A stretch of DNA of 64,000 nt from Bradyrhizobium sp. WSM3983. Its GTDB lineage: Bacteria; Pseudomonadota; Alphaproteobacteria; Rhizobiales; Xanthobacteraceae. The stretch lies in assembly GCF_000473045.1 (NCBI RefSeq), contig NZ_AXAY01000015.1:149517-213516 (forward strand), read 5' to 3'. Shown in pieces: positions 44,075-53,060 of the stretch (positions within the stretch are counted from its first letter, which is position 1; every line of letters begins with the position of its first letter). A program made the translations under genes and the position numbers. Under the pieces are notes generated by a model. The model worked only from the letters and a program-made list of their open reading frames with translations. It ran no database searches and was not told the origin of the DNA.

Positions 44075-45298
44075 ATGAAAGTCGCTTTACGCGTTGCCGG
44101 AATAGCCTTGCTCCTCGTCGGCCTGGGTTCGCCCGCATGGGCGGCCGCAACGCGCACCATGAAGATCGGCGTCCTCAATGATGCGTCGGGTCCCTATTCC
44201 GACAATGCCGGTGAAGGCTCCGTGACGGCGGCGAAGATGGCGGCCGAGGACTTCATGGCGCAGCACCCCGACTTCAAGGTCGAGATCATCTCGGCGGATC
44301 ACCAGAACAAGGCGGATGTCGGGGCGGCCATCGCCCGTCGCTGGATCGAACAGGAGAAAGTCGACGCCGTCGCCGACGTACCGAACTCCGCGGTCGGCCT
44401 TGCCGTCAATGAGGTGGTTCGCGGCGGCAAGGCGGCCCTGATCGCTTCCAGCGCGGCGTCGTCCGATCTGACCGGGAAATACTGCTCGCCCAATACGATC
44501 CAGTGGACGTTCGACACCTGGGCTGCGTCGCACGCGATCGGCAACTACCTGGTCCGTCATGGCGGCAAGAAATGGTACTTCATCGCCACCGACAATGCGC
44601 TCGGCAAGTCCATGGTGCGGGACGGAACGTCCGTCATCAATGTGGGCGGCGGTGCTGTGCTCGGATCGGTCAACGTTCCCATCAACAATGCCGACTACGC
44701 CTCGTTCATCCTGCAGGCAGATGCCTCCGGCGCCGACGTGATCGCTTTCGCTACCGCCGGCGGTGATACCGTCAGCCTGATCAAGCAGTCCGCCGAGTTT
44801 GGCTTGAAGCAGAAGGGCCGAACCTTCGCCGCGATGCTGACGACGACGAACGACGTCGAGGCCAGCAGCCTTACGGTCGGGCAGGGACTGATCATCACCC
44901 AGCCGTTCTATTGGGACCTCAATGAGGCCAGCCGGGTCTGGTCGGCGAAGTTCAGCGCACGGCAGCATGATCAGTCACCGACCGCGTTTCACGCCGGCGT
45001 CTATTCCTCGGTGCTGGCCTATCTGAACGCCGCATTGGCCGCGGAAACCAACGACGCGCAGGCGGTCATCCGCAAGATCAAGGAGCAGCCCATCGACGAC
45101 GCGCTGTTCGGCCCGGTCGTGGTGCGGGCGGACGGCCGCGCCATCCACAACATGTACATCTTCAAGGTGAAGGAGCCGAGGGCGTCGAAAGGCAAATGGG
45201 ACCTTCTCGACAATGTCGGCGTCCTGAGCGGACCCGAGGCATTCCGCCCGATCGACCAAGGCGGATGTTCGTTGGTCGAGCAGGCCAGGGGCAATTGA
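44075..45298 (+). CDS. Branched-chain amino acid-type ABC substrate-binding protein
   Basis: This 407-residue periplasmic protein has a signal peptide (VALRVAGIALLLVGLGSPAW, cleaved near AWAA) and a mature start MKIGVLNDASGPYSDNAGEG. ATG 44075 follows GGGTGG. It resembles binding proteins of ABC systems associated with aromatic degradation rather than LivJ itself. Like the copy at 30538, it has no permease or ATPase genes beside it. Placed straight after the Rieske reductase gene, it may capture the aromatic or alicyclic substrate of the cluster. Confidence 0.9.
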   Translation: MKVALRVAGIALLLVGLGSPAWAAATRTMKIGVLNDASGPYSDNAGEGSVTAAKMAAEDFMAQHPDFKVEIISADHQNKADVGAAIARRWIEQEKVDAVADVPNSAVGLAVNEVVRGGKAALIASSAASSDLTGKYCSPNTIQWTFDTWAASHAIGNYLVRHGGKKWYFIATDNALGKSMVRDGTSVINVGGGAVLGSVNVPINNADYASFILQADASGADVIAFATAGGDTVSLIKQSAEFGLKQKGRTFAAMLTTTNDVEASSLTVGQGLIITQPFYWDLNEASRVWSAKFSARQHDQSPTAFHAGVYSSVLAYLNAALAAETNDAQAVIRKIKEQPIDDALFGPVVVRADGRAIHNMYIFKVKEPRASKGKWDLLDNVGVLSGPEAFRPIDQGGCSLVEQARGN

Positions 45299-45351
45299 CG
45301 CCGGTTGCGATCAGGTCGCCAGTGCTGCCGCGCAAACTTGATGGATGCACC

Positions 45352-46641
45352 ATGCTGGACAACATCGAAGCCGACTTCCCCGCCTACACGCCGCGGCCAT
45401 CCGATGCGCCGAGGGCGCTCGCGGGAATCCGGGTCGTGGATTTCTCTCATTTCATCGCGGGCCCGTTCGCCACGATGATTCTCGCCGATATGGGCGCCGA
45501 GGTCATCAAGATCGAAGCGCCCGGCCGCGGCGACGATCTTCGGCGGTATCCGCCGGTGCATCCCGAACTCAAGGCCGGGGCGCCGTTCGTCTGGACCAAC
45601 CGCAACAAGCGGAGCGTTGCCCTGGACCTCAAGTCGCCGGAGGGTGTGGCGGTGGTGCGTGACCTGATCGCGACGGCGGACGTCGTCGTCGAGAATTTCT
45701 CCACCGGGGTCATGGAGCGGTTCGGGCTCGACTATGCGGCATGCCTCGCGATCAAGCCGGACATCATCTACTGCTCGGTGTCGGCCTATGGACGCGAGGG
45801 GGCCTTCGCGGACCGGCTCGGCTTCGATCCGATCGCGCAGGTGGAGAGCGGGTTTGTGTCCATGAACGGCTATGCGGACCGCGAGGGCGTGCGGGCGCTG
45901 TCGCCGGTGATGGACATCAGCACGGCGATGATGGCCTGCAACGCCATCCTCGGCGCGCTGGTCGCTCGTGAGCGCAGCGGGCTCGGACAGTCGGTCGAGG
46001 TGTCGCTGTTCGACAATGCCGTGCTGATGACCGGCTATGCCACGATGCAGCATTTGTTCACCGGCGCGAATCCGCAGCGACACGGCAACACGAGTCCCGA
46101 CACCTGTCCCTCGGGCGTGTTCCAGGCGCAGGACTGCGCCTTTTATATCAATTGCGGAAACGACAAGATCTTCCGGCGCCTGATGTCGCAGGTGCTCGAC
46201 CGCGCCGATCTGGCCGCGGCCGAGATCTATGCGACCGGGCCCGACCGCATCCGGCGGCGGGACGGATTGTTCGCGATCCTCGGCGAGGCTTTCGCGCAAC
46301 GGCCGTGGAGCGATTGGCAGGCGCGGATGCGGGCGGCCGGCGTTCCCTGCGGGCAGGTGCGCGCGGTCGGGGAGGCGATCCGGTCACCCGAAGCGCGGGA
46401 GCGCGGTCTCGTCACCCGCATTCCGCATGACACGCTGGGCTGGATTCCGAACGTTAGCCTGCCGATCCGCTATTCCGCGACGCCCATCGTGGATCCCGTG
46501 GCCGCCCCCGCGGTCGGCCAGCATACCGGGGCCGTGCTGCAGGAACTGCTGGGATACGACGATGCGCGCCTGGCGCGGCTCGCCGCGGCCGGCGCCTTCG
46601 GCGAGACCGGGACAGGGCCGGCGAAAGCGGGGCGGACGTGA
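45352..46641 (+). CDS. CaiB/BaiF CoA-transferase family protein
   Basis: This 429-residue type III CoA-transferase has IRVVDFSHFIAGPFATMILADMGAEVIKIE, NRNKRSVALDLKSPEG and an aspartate-containing helix VMDISTAMMACNAILGALVARE. ATG 45352 is preferred; an upstream in-frame region overlaps the binding-protein gene. The stop overlaps the GTG of the thiolase gene. It is the second CoA-transferase in this cluster, suggesting two different acids or an activation step and a recycling step. Confidence 0.9.
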   Translation: MLDNIEADFPAYTPRPSDAPRALAGIRVVDFSHFIAGPFATMILADMGAEVIKIEAPGRGDDLRRYPPVHPELKAGAPFVWTNRNKRSVALDLKSPEGVAVVRDLIATADVVVENFSTGVMERFGLDYAACLAIKPDIIYCSVSAYGREGAFADRLGFDPIAQVESGFVSMNGYADREGVRALSPVMDISTAMMACNAILGALVARERSGLGQSVEVSLFDNAVLMTGYATMQHLFTGANPQRHGNTSPDTCPSGVFQAQDCAFYINCGNDKIFRRLMSQVLDRADLAAAEIYATGPDRIRRRDGLFAILGEAFAQRPWSDWQARMRAAGVPCGQVRAVGEAIRSPEARERGLVTRIPHDTLGWIPNVSLPIRYSATPIVDPVAAPAVGQHTGAVLQELLGYDDARLARLAAAGAFGETGTGPAKAGRT

Positions 46642-47834
46642 GCGCAAAGGCGTCCGCCGATCGCACGCTCAGAGGCCGCGTTGCCGTCGTGGGGATCGGC
46701 GAGACCGACTATTACCGACACGGCGCATCGCCCGATCCGGAGTTCAAGCTGGCGCTGAAGGCCATCCTGGCGGCGTGCAGCGATGCCGGAATCGATCCGC
46801 GCGACATCGATGGCTTCGCCTCCTACAGCGAGGAGCGGAGCGAGGCGTCCCGGCTTGCTGCCGCGCTCGGCACGCGACGCCTTCGTGCCGCGACCATGCA
46901 ATGGGGCGGGGGAGGCGGAGGCTGCTGTGCGGCCGTCGCCAATGCGGCGGCCTCGATCGTCGCGGGCCTTGCGGATTGCGTCGTCGTGTTCCGCTCGCTC
47001 GCGCAGGGGCAATACGGCCGGTTCGGGCAGACGACGAACATCGACACGATTTCCGGCGAGAAGGCGTACCTGATGCCTTACGGCATTCTGGCGCCGCCGC
47101 AGCGCTTCGCCATGCGCGTGCGCCGCTACATGCATGAGCGCGGCGTAAGTCAGGAGGCGCTGCGGGCAATCGCGTTGGCCTCTTATCATCATGCGCAGGC
47201 CAACCCGCGGGCCGTCATGTACGGCAAGCCGCTGGACCCGGCCAAGTATGATGCCTCGCGCTGGATCGCGGAGCCGTTTCATCTCTACGATTGCTGCATG
47301 GAGAACGACGGCGCCGCCGGGCTCGTGCTGGTGCCAGCCGAGCGTGCTGGAGAATTTCGCAACAAGCCGGCCTATGTGCTGGGGGCCGCCGTCGGATCCG
47401 GATATCGCGCGGGCGCGATCCCGCACAATTCGCCGCATTACGCGAGCGCCGGCTTCGAACCCGTCGCGGCCGATCTCTATGCGATGGCTGGGCTCGGTCC
47501 ATCCGACGTCGGCGTCGTCCAGTGCTACGAGAACTTCACGGGCGGCGTGGTGATGGCGCTCGCGGAACACGGCTTCTTCGCGCCGGAGGAGGCGAACGAC
47601 TATCTCGCCTTCGACAACCTCGTTGCGCCATCGGGGCGCCTTCCGCTCAACACCAGCGGCGGCAATCTGGCCGAGTGCTACATGCACGGGTTCGAACTCG
47701 TGCTGGAGGCCGTGCGCCAGGTGCGCGGAACGTCCACGAGCCAAGCGAGGCGCAATGATGTGGCTATGGTGATCGGCGGACCCATGGTCACGCCGGTCAG
47801 CAATCTCCTGCTCGGCTCGGAGGCGACACTGTGA
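46638..47834 (+). CDS. SCP-x/Ltp-type thiolase family protein
   Basis: This 398-residue thiolase-fold enzyme of the lipid-transfer-protein subgroup begins VAVVGIGETDYYRHG and has CYENFTGGVVMALAEHGF and NTSGGNLAECYMHGF. These thiolase-like proteins, together with a DUF35 partner, catalyse thiolysis or retro-aldol cleavage of acyl-CoA side chains, as in Ltp2 with ChsH2 in steroid breakdown. GTG 46638 overlaps the CoA-transferase stop, and its own stop overlaps the DUF35 start. This coupling supports a heteromeric complex. The exact chemistry is not decided by sequence. Confidence 0.88.
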   Translation: MSAKASADRTLRGRVAVVGIGETDYYRHGASPDPEFKLALKAILAACSDAGIDPRDIDGFASYSEERSEASRLAAALGTRRLRAATMQWGGGGGGCCAAVANAAASIVAGLADCVVVFRSLAQGQYGRFGQTTNIDTISGEKAYLMPYGILAPPQRFAMRVRRYMHERGVSQEALRAIALASYHHAQANPRAVMYGKPLDPAKYDASRWIAEPFHLYDCCMENDGAAGLVLVPAERAGEFRNKPAYVLGAAVGSGYRAGAIPHNSPHYASAGFEPVAADLYAMAGLGPSDVGVVQCYENFTGGVVMALAEHGFFAPEEANDYLAFDNLVAPSGRLPLNTSGGNLAECYMHGFELVLEAVRQVRGTSTSQARRNDVAMVIGGPMVTPVSNLLLGSEATL

Positions 47835-48292
47835 GCGGCGAGGCGACCCAAACCTACCTTCCGCAGGGGCTGCCGATCCCGGTCGCCGAGGCCGACGGTC
47901 TGTCGGCGCCCTACTGGCAGGGGTTGCACCAGAACCGTCTCCTGGTGCAGCGTTGCCGCCATTGCGCAACATGGCAGTTCGGCCCCGAATGGATCTGCCA
48001 TCAGTGCCATGCCCTCGATCCCGACTGGACGGAGATCGAGCCGCACGGGCGGATCTTCAGCTGGGAGCGGGTCTGGCATCCCTCGCACGCCGCGCTGAGG
48101 CAGCATGGACCCTATCTCGCCGTGCTCGTGGAAATCCCTCACGCCAGCGGCGTCAGGATGATCGGCAACCTGCTCGGCGATCCCGCGCAAGTAGTTTACA
48201 TCGGCGCGGCCGTGGAAGGCGTTTTCGAGCACCATCCGCATCCGGAGCGGCCGTATTCGCTGCTGCACTGGCGGCCTTCGTCAGCCCGCTGA
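47831..48292 (+). CDS. DUF35 Zn-ribbon/OB-fold protein
   Basis: This 153-residue partner of SCP-x thiolases has a rubredoxin-like zinc ribbon CRHCATWQFGPEWICHQC (about 42-59) followed by an OB-fold (GRIFSWERVWHPS, YLAVLVEIPHASGVRMIGNL). DUF35 proteins bind acyl-CoA and are usually required for the activity of the adjacent thiolase-like subunit. GTG 47831 overlaps the thiolase stop by four bases. It is the last gene of the cluster. Confidence 0.9.
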   Translation: MSGEATQTYLPQGLPIPVAEADGLSAPYWQGLHQNRLLVQRCRHCATWQFGPEWICHQCHALDPDWTEIEPHGRIFSWERVWHPSHAALRQHGPYLAVLVEIPHASGVRMIGNLLGDPAQVVYIGAAVEGVFEHHPHPERPYSLLHWRPSSAR

Positions 48293-48354
48293 CGCGAGAC
48301 GCAGCTTTCAACAGGTCCTAAGGTGTCTGAGCGCGAGAGTCGCATTCGCTGCTC

Positions 48355-48596
48355 TGACGGTATTTGAAGCGGCGCCGCACTAGTGGGGGCATGGCCCTCT
48401 TGGCTACGCAGGCAGCCCTGATTAGTCGATTGACTCCGATAGTTGGCGGAATGGCCAGCATTGAGCGCGGTTCGAATTTTTCTGTGAATTCAAGACCGAA
48501 AAATTGAGGCGGTTGTACCGTCGGCATTTGTCCGTCAGACCCGAAAAATTGTGCTTGTAGATCAACGGCGAAGCGATGTTCGAAATGATAGAGTGG
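48355..48596 (-). repeat. Dispersed 240-bp repeat, copy B
   Basis: This copy matches 12639-12878, 35.7 kb away. The core 48428-48596 includes nearly identical blocks around GTCGGCATTTGTCCGTCAG, and TGACGGTATT starts the copy at 48355. The minus strand keeps LIYKHNFSGLTDKCRRYNRLNFSVLNSQ but meets a stop after SESID, so copy B is more decayed than copy A. It fills part of the 563-bp gap between the DUF35 and SDR genes; I saw no other gene there. Confidence 0.6.
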
Positions 48597-48855
48597 GTAG
48601 CGCAATCGCGCGCTATTGCGCGTTTTGGCGTAGTTTTGGGTGGGCCACTTACACTTACTCTCGCTCGGCGATCAGGCGAGTTGTGGGTTTAGATCTTACC
48701 CGCTTGAGGTCCGCACTCCAACGCGTTTTGGTTGACGGAGTACTGCGGCGAACCAGAGCGTGCAGAAGGGCCTCACCTGCCTTGGCCGTGGCCTCTGGTT
48801 TGAGAGCGGCGGCTTTTGGCGCAACGCAGACGAGGTCGGGCTTTGTGTTGGAACG

Positions 48856-49590
48856 TCATCCCGCGAGGAAGCCGCCATCCACGGCAATTACCGTTCCGGT
48901 CGCGTATTGCGAGGCCGGCATGCAGAGAAACGCGACGGTACCGGCAACCTCTGACGGTTGACCCCACCGCTTGAATGCCGTGCGGTCCGCGATGCGCTGA
49001 TAGTGCGCGCGATCGGCTCGGCCTGCGGCGTTGATCGCCGTTTCGATGTAGCCGGGCGCGACGGCATTGACGCGGATGCCTTCGCCGGCCCACGCTAGGG
49101 CCAATGCCTTGGTTAGCATCACGACGCCGCCCTTGCTGGCGCAGTAGGCGGGAATCCGTGGCAGAGCTAGCGTCGCGTTCATCGAGGCAATGTTCACGAT
49201 TGAGCCCTTCCTTTCCGCCAGCAGGGGGCGGAATGCCATGCAGGTCCGGAACGTGCCGGCGAGATTAATATCGAGCACCTTCATGAAGGTCTCGATCTCG
49301 AATTCCTTGTCGCGTGCAAGAATGCCGGCGCAATTGATCAGCGCGTCGACGCGGTTGTGCTGCCGGGCGAATGACGTCACGGCTTCGTCGTCCGTGACAT
49401 CCAGTTTCGCGAGCTCGAGCCCGGCACGGGCTTTGAGCACAGTGCGTGCGAGATCAGCCTCATTCGCTCCCGTTGCCGTGACCGTCGCACCAAGATCGCA
49501 GAATTGATTGCTGATTGCAGCGCCGATGTCGCCGGAGCCACCGATCACGACGGCATGGAAGCCGGCGGCGAGAGAAAAATTGGAAGTCAT
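48856..49590 (-). CDS. SDR family oxidoreductase
   Basis: This 244-residue classical SDR has a cofactor loop VIGGSGDIGAAI (about 15-26; GGSGDIG for the usual TGxxxGIG), NCAG, catalytic serine in NIASMNA and YCASK (about 149-153), and a C-terminal IAVDGGFLAG. It lies 9 bp downstream of the LacI gene and forms a two-gene leftward unit. With the divergent sugar-transport operon it probably oxidises the imported sugar or polyol or a pathway intermediate. Confidence 0.9.
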   Translation of the reverse strand: MTSNFSLAAGFHAVVIGGSGDIGAAISNQFCDLGATVTATGANEADLARTVLKARAGLELAKLDVTDDEAVTSFARQHNRVDALINCAGILARDKEFEIETFMKVLDINLAGTFRTCMAFRPLLAERKGSIVNIASMNATLALPRIPAYCASKGGVVMLTKALALAWAGEGIRVNAVAPGYIETAINAAGRADRAHYQRIADRTAFKRWGQPSEVAGTVAFLCMPASQYATGTVIAVDGGFLAG

Positions 49591-49599
49591 CGGAGGATC

Positions 49600-50640
49600 T
49601 CACTTCAGGATTGTGGGAGGCGAAGCCGTCGACTCTCGGACCACCAGCGAAAAGTCGATTTCGCGATGCTTGATGGTCTGTTCGCCCGCGAGGCTTCGCA
49701 CCAGATATTCTCCGGCCAGTTGCCAGGTCTCGTCGGTTGGCACGTGAATGGTCGTCAGGCTCGGCCGCAGATGGCGGCTCCAGTCGAGATCGTCGAAGCC
49801 AACGACCGATAGATCACGCGGCACCGAAAAACCGCTGCGTTCCGCCTCGAGCAATACGCCATAAGCGATGACGTCATTGCCGCAGACCACGGCGGTCGGA
49901 CGATTCTTGAGGTTCAACAGATAACGGGCCGCCTCGCGTGCGTCGTCCAGGGTATAGGGCACCTCGACGTGCCATTCGGAAGGGAGTTCAAGACCGTTCT
50001 CCGCAAGCGCGCGACGAAAGCCGGCGACGCGCGCGCTGGCGCGATCGTTGTTGCGCTGGAGAGCCGAGACGATTCCGATCCGGCGATGGCCAAGTTCGAT
50101 GACATGCGCGGCCGCGCGATAGGCCGCGGCTTCGTTGTTCGTTCCGACGCAAGGGTAGGGCCGGTCCGGTTGATAGATCCCGACATTGATGAACGGCACC
50201 GCATTGTCCGCGAGCAGCTTGCGCAGGCCTTCGTGATGACAATCGCCCCGCAGCACCAGGCCATCGACGCCGCGGCCGATCAGATTGCGGGCCTGTTGCA
50301 GCTCGATGTCGAGATCATATCCGCTCGTGGTGAGGAATAGCATGTAGCCGACCGAGGAAAGATATCTTTGCAACGAGGCGATGCCGCGCGCGAACATGGT
50401 GTTGTCGATCGTTGGCACAATCGCGCCGAGCGTGCGCGAACGTCGCGACGACAGAATGCGGGCCGGCGCATGCGGGATGTAACCGACGGCATCGATTGCC
50501 TGCGCGATGCGTGCGCGCAGGGACGGGCTCACCGCATCGGGATTGTTGAGTGCACGCGAGACAGACGCCGTCGACACTCCGGCGCGGGCCGCAACGGCGC
50601 GGATGCCCTGCTTCTCGGATCTGGCTGTTGGCAACGACAT
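49600..50640 (-). CDS. LacI family transcriptional regulator
   Basis: This 346-residue repressor has an N-terminal helix-turn-helix (IRAVAARAGVSTASVSRALNN, about 13-33), a hinge helix (HAPARILSSRRSRTLGAIVP) and a sugar-binding periplasmic-like domain ending VVGFDDLDWSRHLRPSLTTIHVP. The start codon directly abuts the palindrome ATGTAACGTTACAT. A second operator overlaps the divergent sugar-operon promoter. It most likely represses both its own unit and the ABC transporter until the sugar is present. Confidence 0.93.
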   Translation of the reverse strand: MSLPTARSEKQGIRAVAARAGVSTASVSRALNNPDAVSPSLRARIAQAIDAVGYIPHAPARILSSRRSRTLGAIVPTIDNTMFARGIASLQRYLSSVGYMLFLTTSGYDLDIELQQARNLIGRGVDGLVLRGDCHHEGLRKLLADNAVPFINVGIYQPDRPYPCVGTNNEAAAYRAAAHVIELGHRRIGIVSALQRNNDRASARVAGFRRALAENGLELPSEWHVEVPYTLDDAREAARYLLNLKNRPTAVVCGNDVIAYGVLLEAERSGFSVPRDLSVVGFDDLDWSRHLRPSLTTIHVPTDETWQLAGEYLVRSLAGEQTIKHREIDFSLVVRESTASPPTILK

Positions 50641-50654
50641 ATGTAACGTTACAT
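50641..50654. promoter_or_regulatory. LacI-type operator 1
   Basis: ATGTAACGTTACAT is a perfect 14-bp palindrome with a central CG, immediately upstream of the lacI-type start. This placement suggests autorepression. Confidence 0.65.
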
Positions 50655-50724
50655 TTCCGAAGTGAGCCCCGCCCAGCAGCGGTTACGCTGCAAAATGGCC
50701 TATACTATGCGATTTGTCCATCGC

Positions 50725-50765
50725 TTGACAGGGCAAGGCTAATGCTTAGGATGTAACCGTTTTCA
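50725..50765 (+). promoter_or_regulatory. Sugar operon promoter with LacI-type operator 2
   Basis: TTGACA at 50725-50730 and TAGGAT at 50747-50752 are separated by 16 bp, a good sigma-70 layout. TGTAACCGTTTTCA at 50752-50765 fits the general LacI-family pattern TGWNANCGNTNWCA and overlaps the -10 end, where a bound repressor would block transcription. It lies 45-85 bp before the binding-protein start. Confidence 0.6.
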
Positions 50766-50809
50766 AAGAGATCCGCCGACTCAAGGCGGTCAGCCGGGAG
50801 GAGATTTCG

Positions 50810-52111
50810 ATGAAGGCCAGGATGCTCGCGACGTACGTCGCGTTGCCGGTTCTCGCGATTGCCGCCGTCAGTGTGGAGGCGCACGCCGCCGATTTCGACT
50901 GGATGAAATTCAAGGGCAAGACCGTCACTTTTCTCGCCAACAACAATCCGGTGTCGCAGGCGCTGCTGACCTACAAGGCCGATTTCGAGAAACTGACCGG
51001 CATGACCCTGAAGGTCGACAGCTATCAGGAACAGCAGATGCGCCAGCGTCTGGTCACGGTCATGAATGCGAACAGCGACGAAGTCGACGCATTCATGACG
51101 CTGCCCTCGCGCGAGGGCGAGCAGTTCGCCGCCTCCGGCTGGTATGCCGATCTCACGGCGATGTCGAAGGGCGCGGTTGCCAAGGAGTACGATCCCGGCG
51201 GGTTGAGCCAGGCCCTGCTGAAGGCCGCGACGTTCGGTGGCAAGCTGACAAGCATGCCGATGAACATCGAGGGGCCAATCCTCTATTACCGTACCGATAT
51301 CTTCAAGAAGTGCGGTCTCGAAGCTCCGAAGACCATCAAGGAGGTCGAGGCGGCAGCGGAAAAGATCAAGAGCTGCGACAGCGCGGTGACGCCGTTCGTC
51401 TCGCGCGGCCTGAAGCCCGCGGTCGCCTACACCTTCAGCAACATGCTCCACAATATCGGCGGCAGCTACATCGCGAATGGCAAATCGAGCCTCTGCTCGG
51501 CCAAGAGTAAGGAAGCGCTCGACACTTATAGTCGCCTGCTGCGCGACTTCGGACCGCCCGGTGTTGTCAATTACAGCTTCCAGCAGATATCCGCACTCTA
51601 TCGCAGCGGCCGCGCCGCGATGGCGTTCGAATCGTCCAACGAGCTGAGGACCGTGATGGACGGCGGCGCGCGCCTCAAGGACACCGGCCTCTTGCCATTC
51701 CCGGCGGGCGAGGCCGGCCAGGTGCCGACCACGATCGGCTGGGGCATGGCTGTGTCCTCGCACAGCAAGCAGCCGGATGCGGCATGGTACTTCGTGCAGT
51801 GGGCAACCAGCCCCGAAGTGCAGAAGAAGATGGCGCTGCAGGGAATTGCCCCGCCGCGGCCGTCCGTCGCCAACGACCCCGAGTACCGCAAGTGGATCGA
51901 CGAGGAGCCGGTCCGGAAGGAATGGCAGGCGGCGCTCGACGTGCTGGCCACGAAGGGATCCTCCGAGGTCGGCTATCCCATCGTCGCCAACCCGCAATCG
52001 CGCGAGTTCATCGGGCAGGCGGTGCAGGATCTGATCCTGAAACAGAAGAGCCTCGATCAGGCTTGCGCCGATGCCGACAGGGAGCTCGACGCCCTGATCG
52101 CGCAGAAATAA
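50810..52111 (+). CDS. ABC sugar transporter substrate-binding protein
   Basis: This 433-residue group-1 extracellular solute-binding protein has a signal peptide cleaved after AHAA (about residue 26). Typical features are the early TYKADFEKLTGMTLKVDSYQ, the central PMNIEGPILYYRTDIFKKCG and the late WGMAVSSHSKQPDAAWYFVQW. ATG 50810 follows GGGAGGAGATTTC. It feeds the two permeases and ATPase encoded downstream. Substrates of this class are sugars, oligosaccharides and polyols. Confidence 0.92.
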   Translation: MKARMLATYVALPVLAIAAVSVEAHAADFDWMKFKGKTVTFLANNNPVSQALLTYKADFEKLTGMTLKVDSYQEQQMRQRLVTVMNANSDEVDAFMTLPSREGEQFAASGWYADLTAMSKGAVAKEYDPGGLSQALLKAATFGGKLTSMPMNIEGPILYYRTDIFKKCGLEAPKTIKEVEAAAEKIKSCDSAVTPFVSRGLKPAVAYTFSNMLHNIGGSYIANGKSSLCSAKSKEALDTYSRLLRDFGPPGVVNYSFQQISALYRSGRAAMAFESSNELRTVMDGGARLKDTGLLPFPAGEAGQVPTTIGWGMAVSSHSKQPDAAWYFVQWATSPEVQKKMALQGIAPPRPSVANDPEYRKWIDEEPVRKEWQAALDVLATKGSSEVGYPIVANPQSREFIGQAVQDLILKQKSLDQACADADRELDALIAQK

Positions 52112-52168
52112 CGCCCTGGCGCCGGCTGGCTTCGCGCCGGCCGGCACATGATTCAAGGACACGGACGC

Positions 52169-53056
52169 ATGTCGGATACGGCTGCGACATTGACGCAGGA
52201 CCGGCAGAAGCTGGAAATGTCGGCGCTCTCGGCGCCGGCCGTGATCTTCACGGTCGGGATGATCGCGTTTCCGGTCGTCTACACGATCTGGCTCGGCTTC
52301 CAGAATTTTTCCTCGACTGGCAAGCAGTCCTTCGCGGGCCTCGCCAATTATTCGAAGCTGGTGTCCGACGTCGAGTTCTGGCACGGGCTGTGGGTCACGA
52401 TCGCGCTTTACGTTTTGTCGCTGGTGCTGCAGCTCGTCTTCGGCGTCTGGCTTGCGCTGGTGCTGTTTCACGCCAAGCGCCTGCCGGGCATCGTGCGCTC
52501 GCTGTTCATCTCGCCCTTTATGATGCCGCCGGTGGTGGCCGGCATGATGTGGCTCGTGATCCTCGATCCCTCGCTTGGCGCCGCCAATTACATCCTGCAG
52601 TCGTTGGGCCTGCCGCCATCGGACTGGCTGGCATCGCCGACCTGGGTCATTCCGACGGTGGCGCTGATCGATAGCTGGCAGTGGACTCCGTACGTCGCAT
52701 TGATCGTGCTGGGCGGACTGCAATCGTTGCCCTCCAGCGTCTACGAGGCCGCTCAGATCGACGGCGCGTCCGCATTCAAGACCTTCCAGCGCATCACGCT
52801 GCCGCTGCTGCTGCCGACCATCGTCACCGCGGCGATCCTGCGCAGCGTCGATCTCCTTCGCTTCTTCGACATCATCTACATCACCACCCAGGGCGGCCCG
52901 GGCAACGCCTCGAACACGCTCAACATCTATGGCTTCCGGGTCGGCTTCGAATTCTTCAACATCGGTTATGCCAGCGCCCTGATGCTGACGCTGACGGCGA
53001 TCGTGTTCGGCGCGGTGCTCGCTTTCAACCGCCTGCGCGGCGCGGTGGCGTGGTGA
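52169..53056 (+). CDS. ABC sugar transporter permease (MalF-like)
   Basis: This roughly 295-residue, six-helix inner-membrane permease has the cytoplasmic EAA loop YEAAQIDGASAFKTFQRITLPLL, which contacts the ATPase, and the N-terminal PAVIFTVGMIAFPVVYTIWLGFQ helix. ATG 52169 has an AAGGA-type site; ATG 52148 would add seven residues without one. The gene lies after the binding-protein gene and 4 bp before the second permease. Confidence 0.9.
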   Translation: MSDTAATLTQDRQKLEMSALSAPAVIFTVGMIAFPVVYTIWLGFQNFSSTGKQSFAGLANYSKLVSDVEFWHGLWVTIALYVLSLVLQLVFGVWLALVLFHAKRLPGIVRSLFISPFMMPPVVAGMMWLVILDPSLGAANYILQSLGLPPSDWLASPTWVIPTVALIDSWQWTPYVALIVLGGLQSLPSSVYEAAQIDGASAFKTFQRITLPLLLPTIVTAAILRSVDLLRFFDIIYITTQGGPGNASNTLNIYGFRVGFEFFNIGYASALMLTLTAIVFGAVLAFNRLRGAVAW

Positions 53057-53060
53057 TGTC

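Noticed and set aside
30538..48292. Calling the cluster a steroid degradation locus
   Set aside because: The thiolase/DUF35 and dehydrogenase modules fit, but ring-cleaving KstD, HsaC-type or equivalent genes are absent, and the Rieske enzyme looks phthalate-oxygenase-like.
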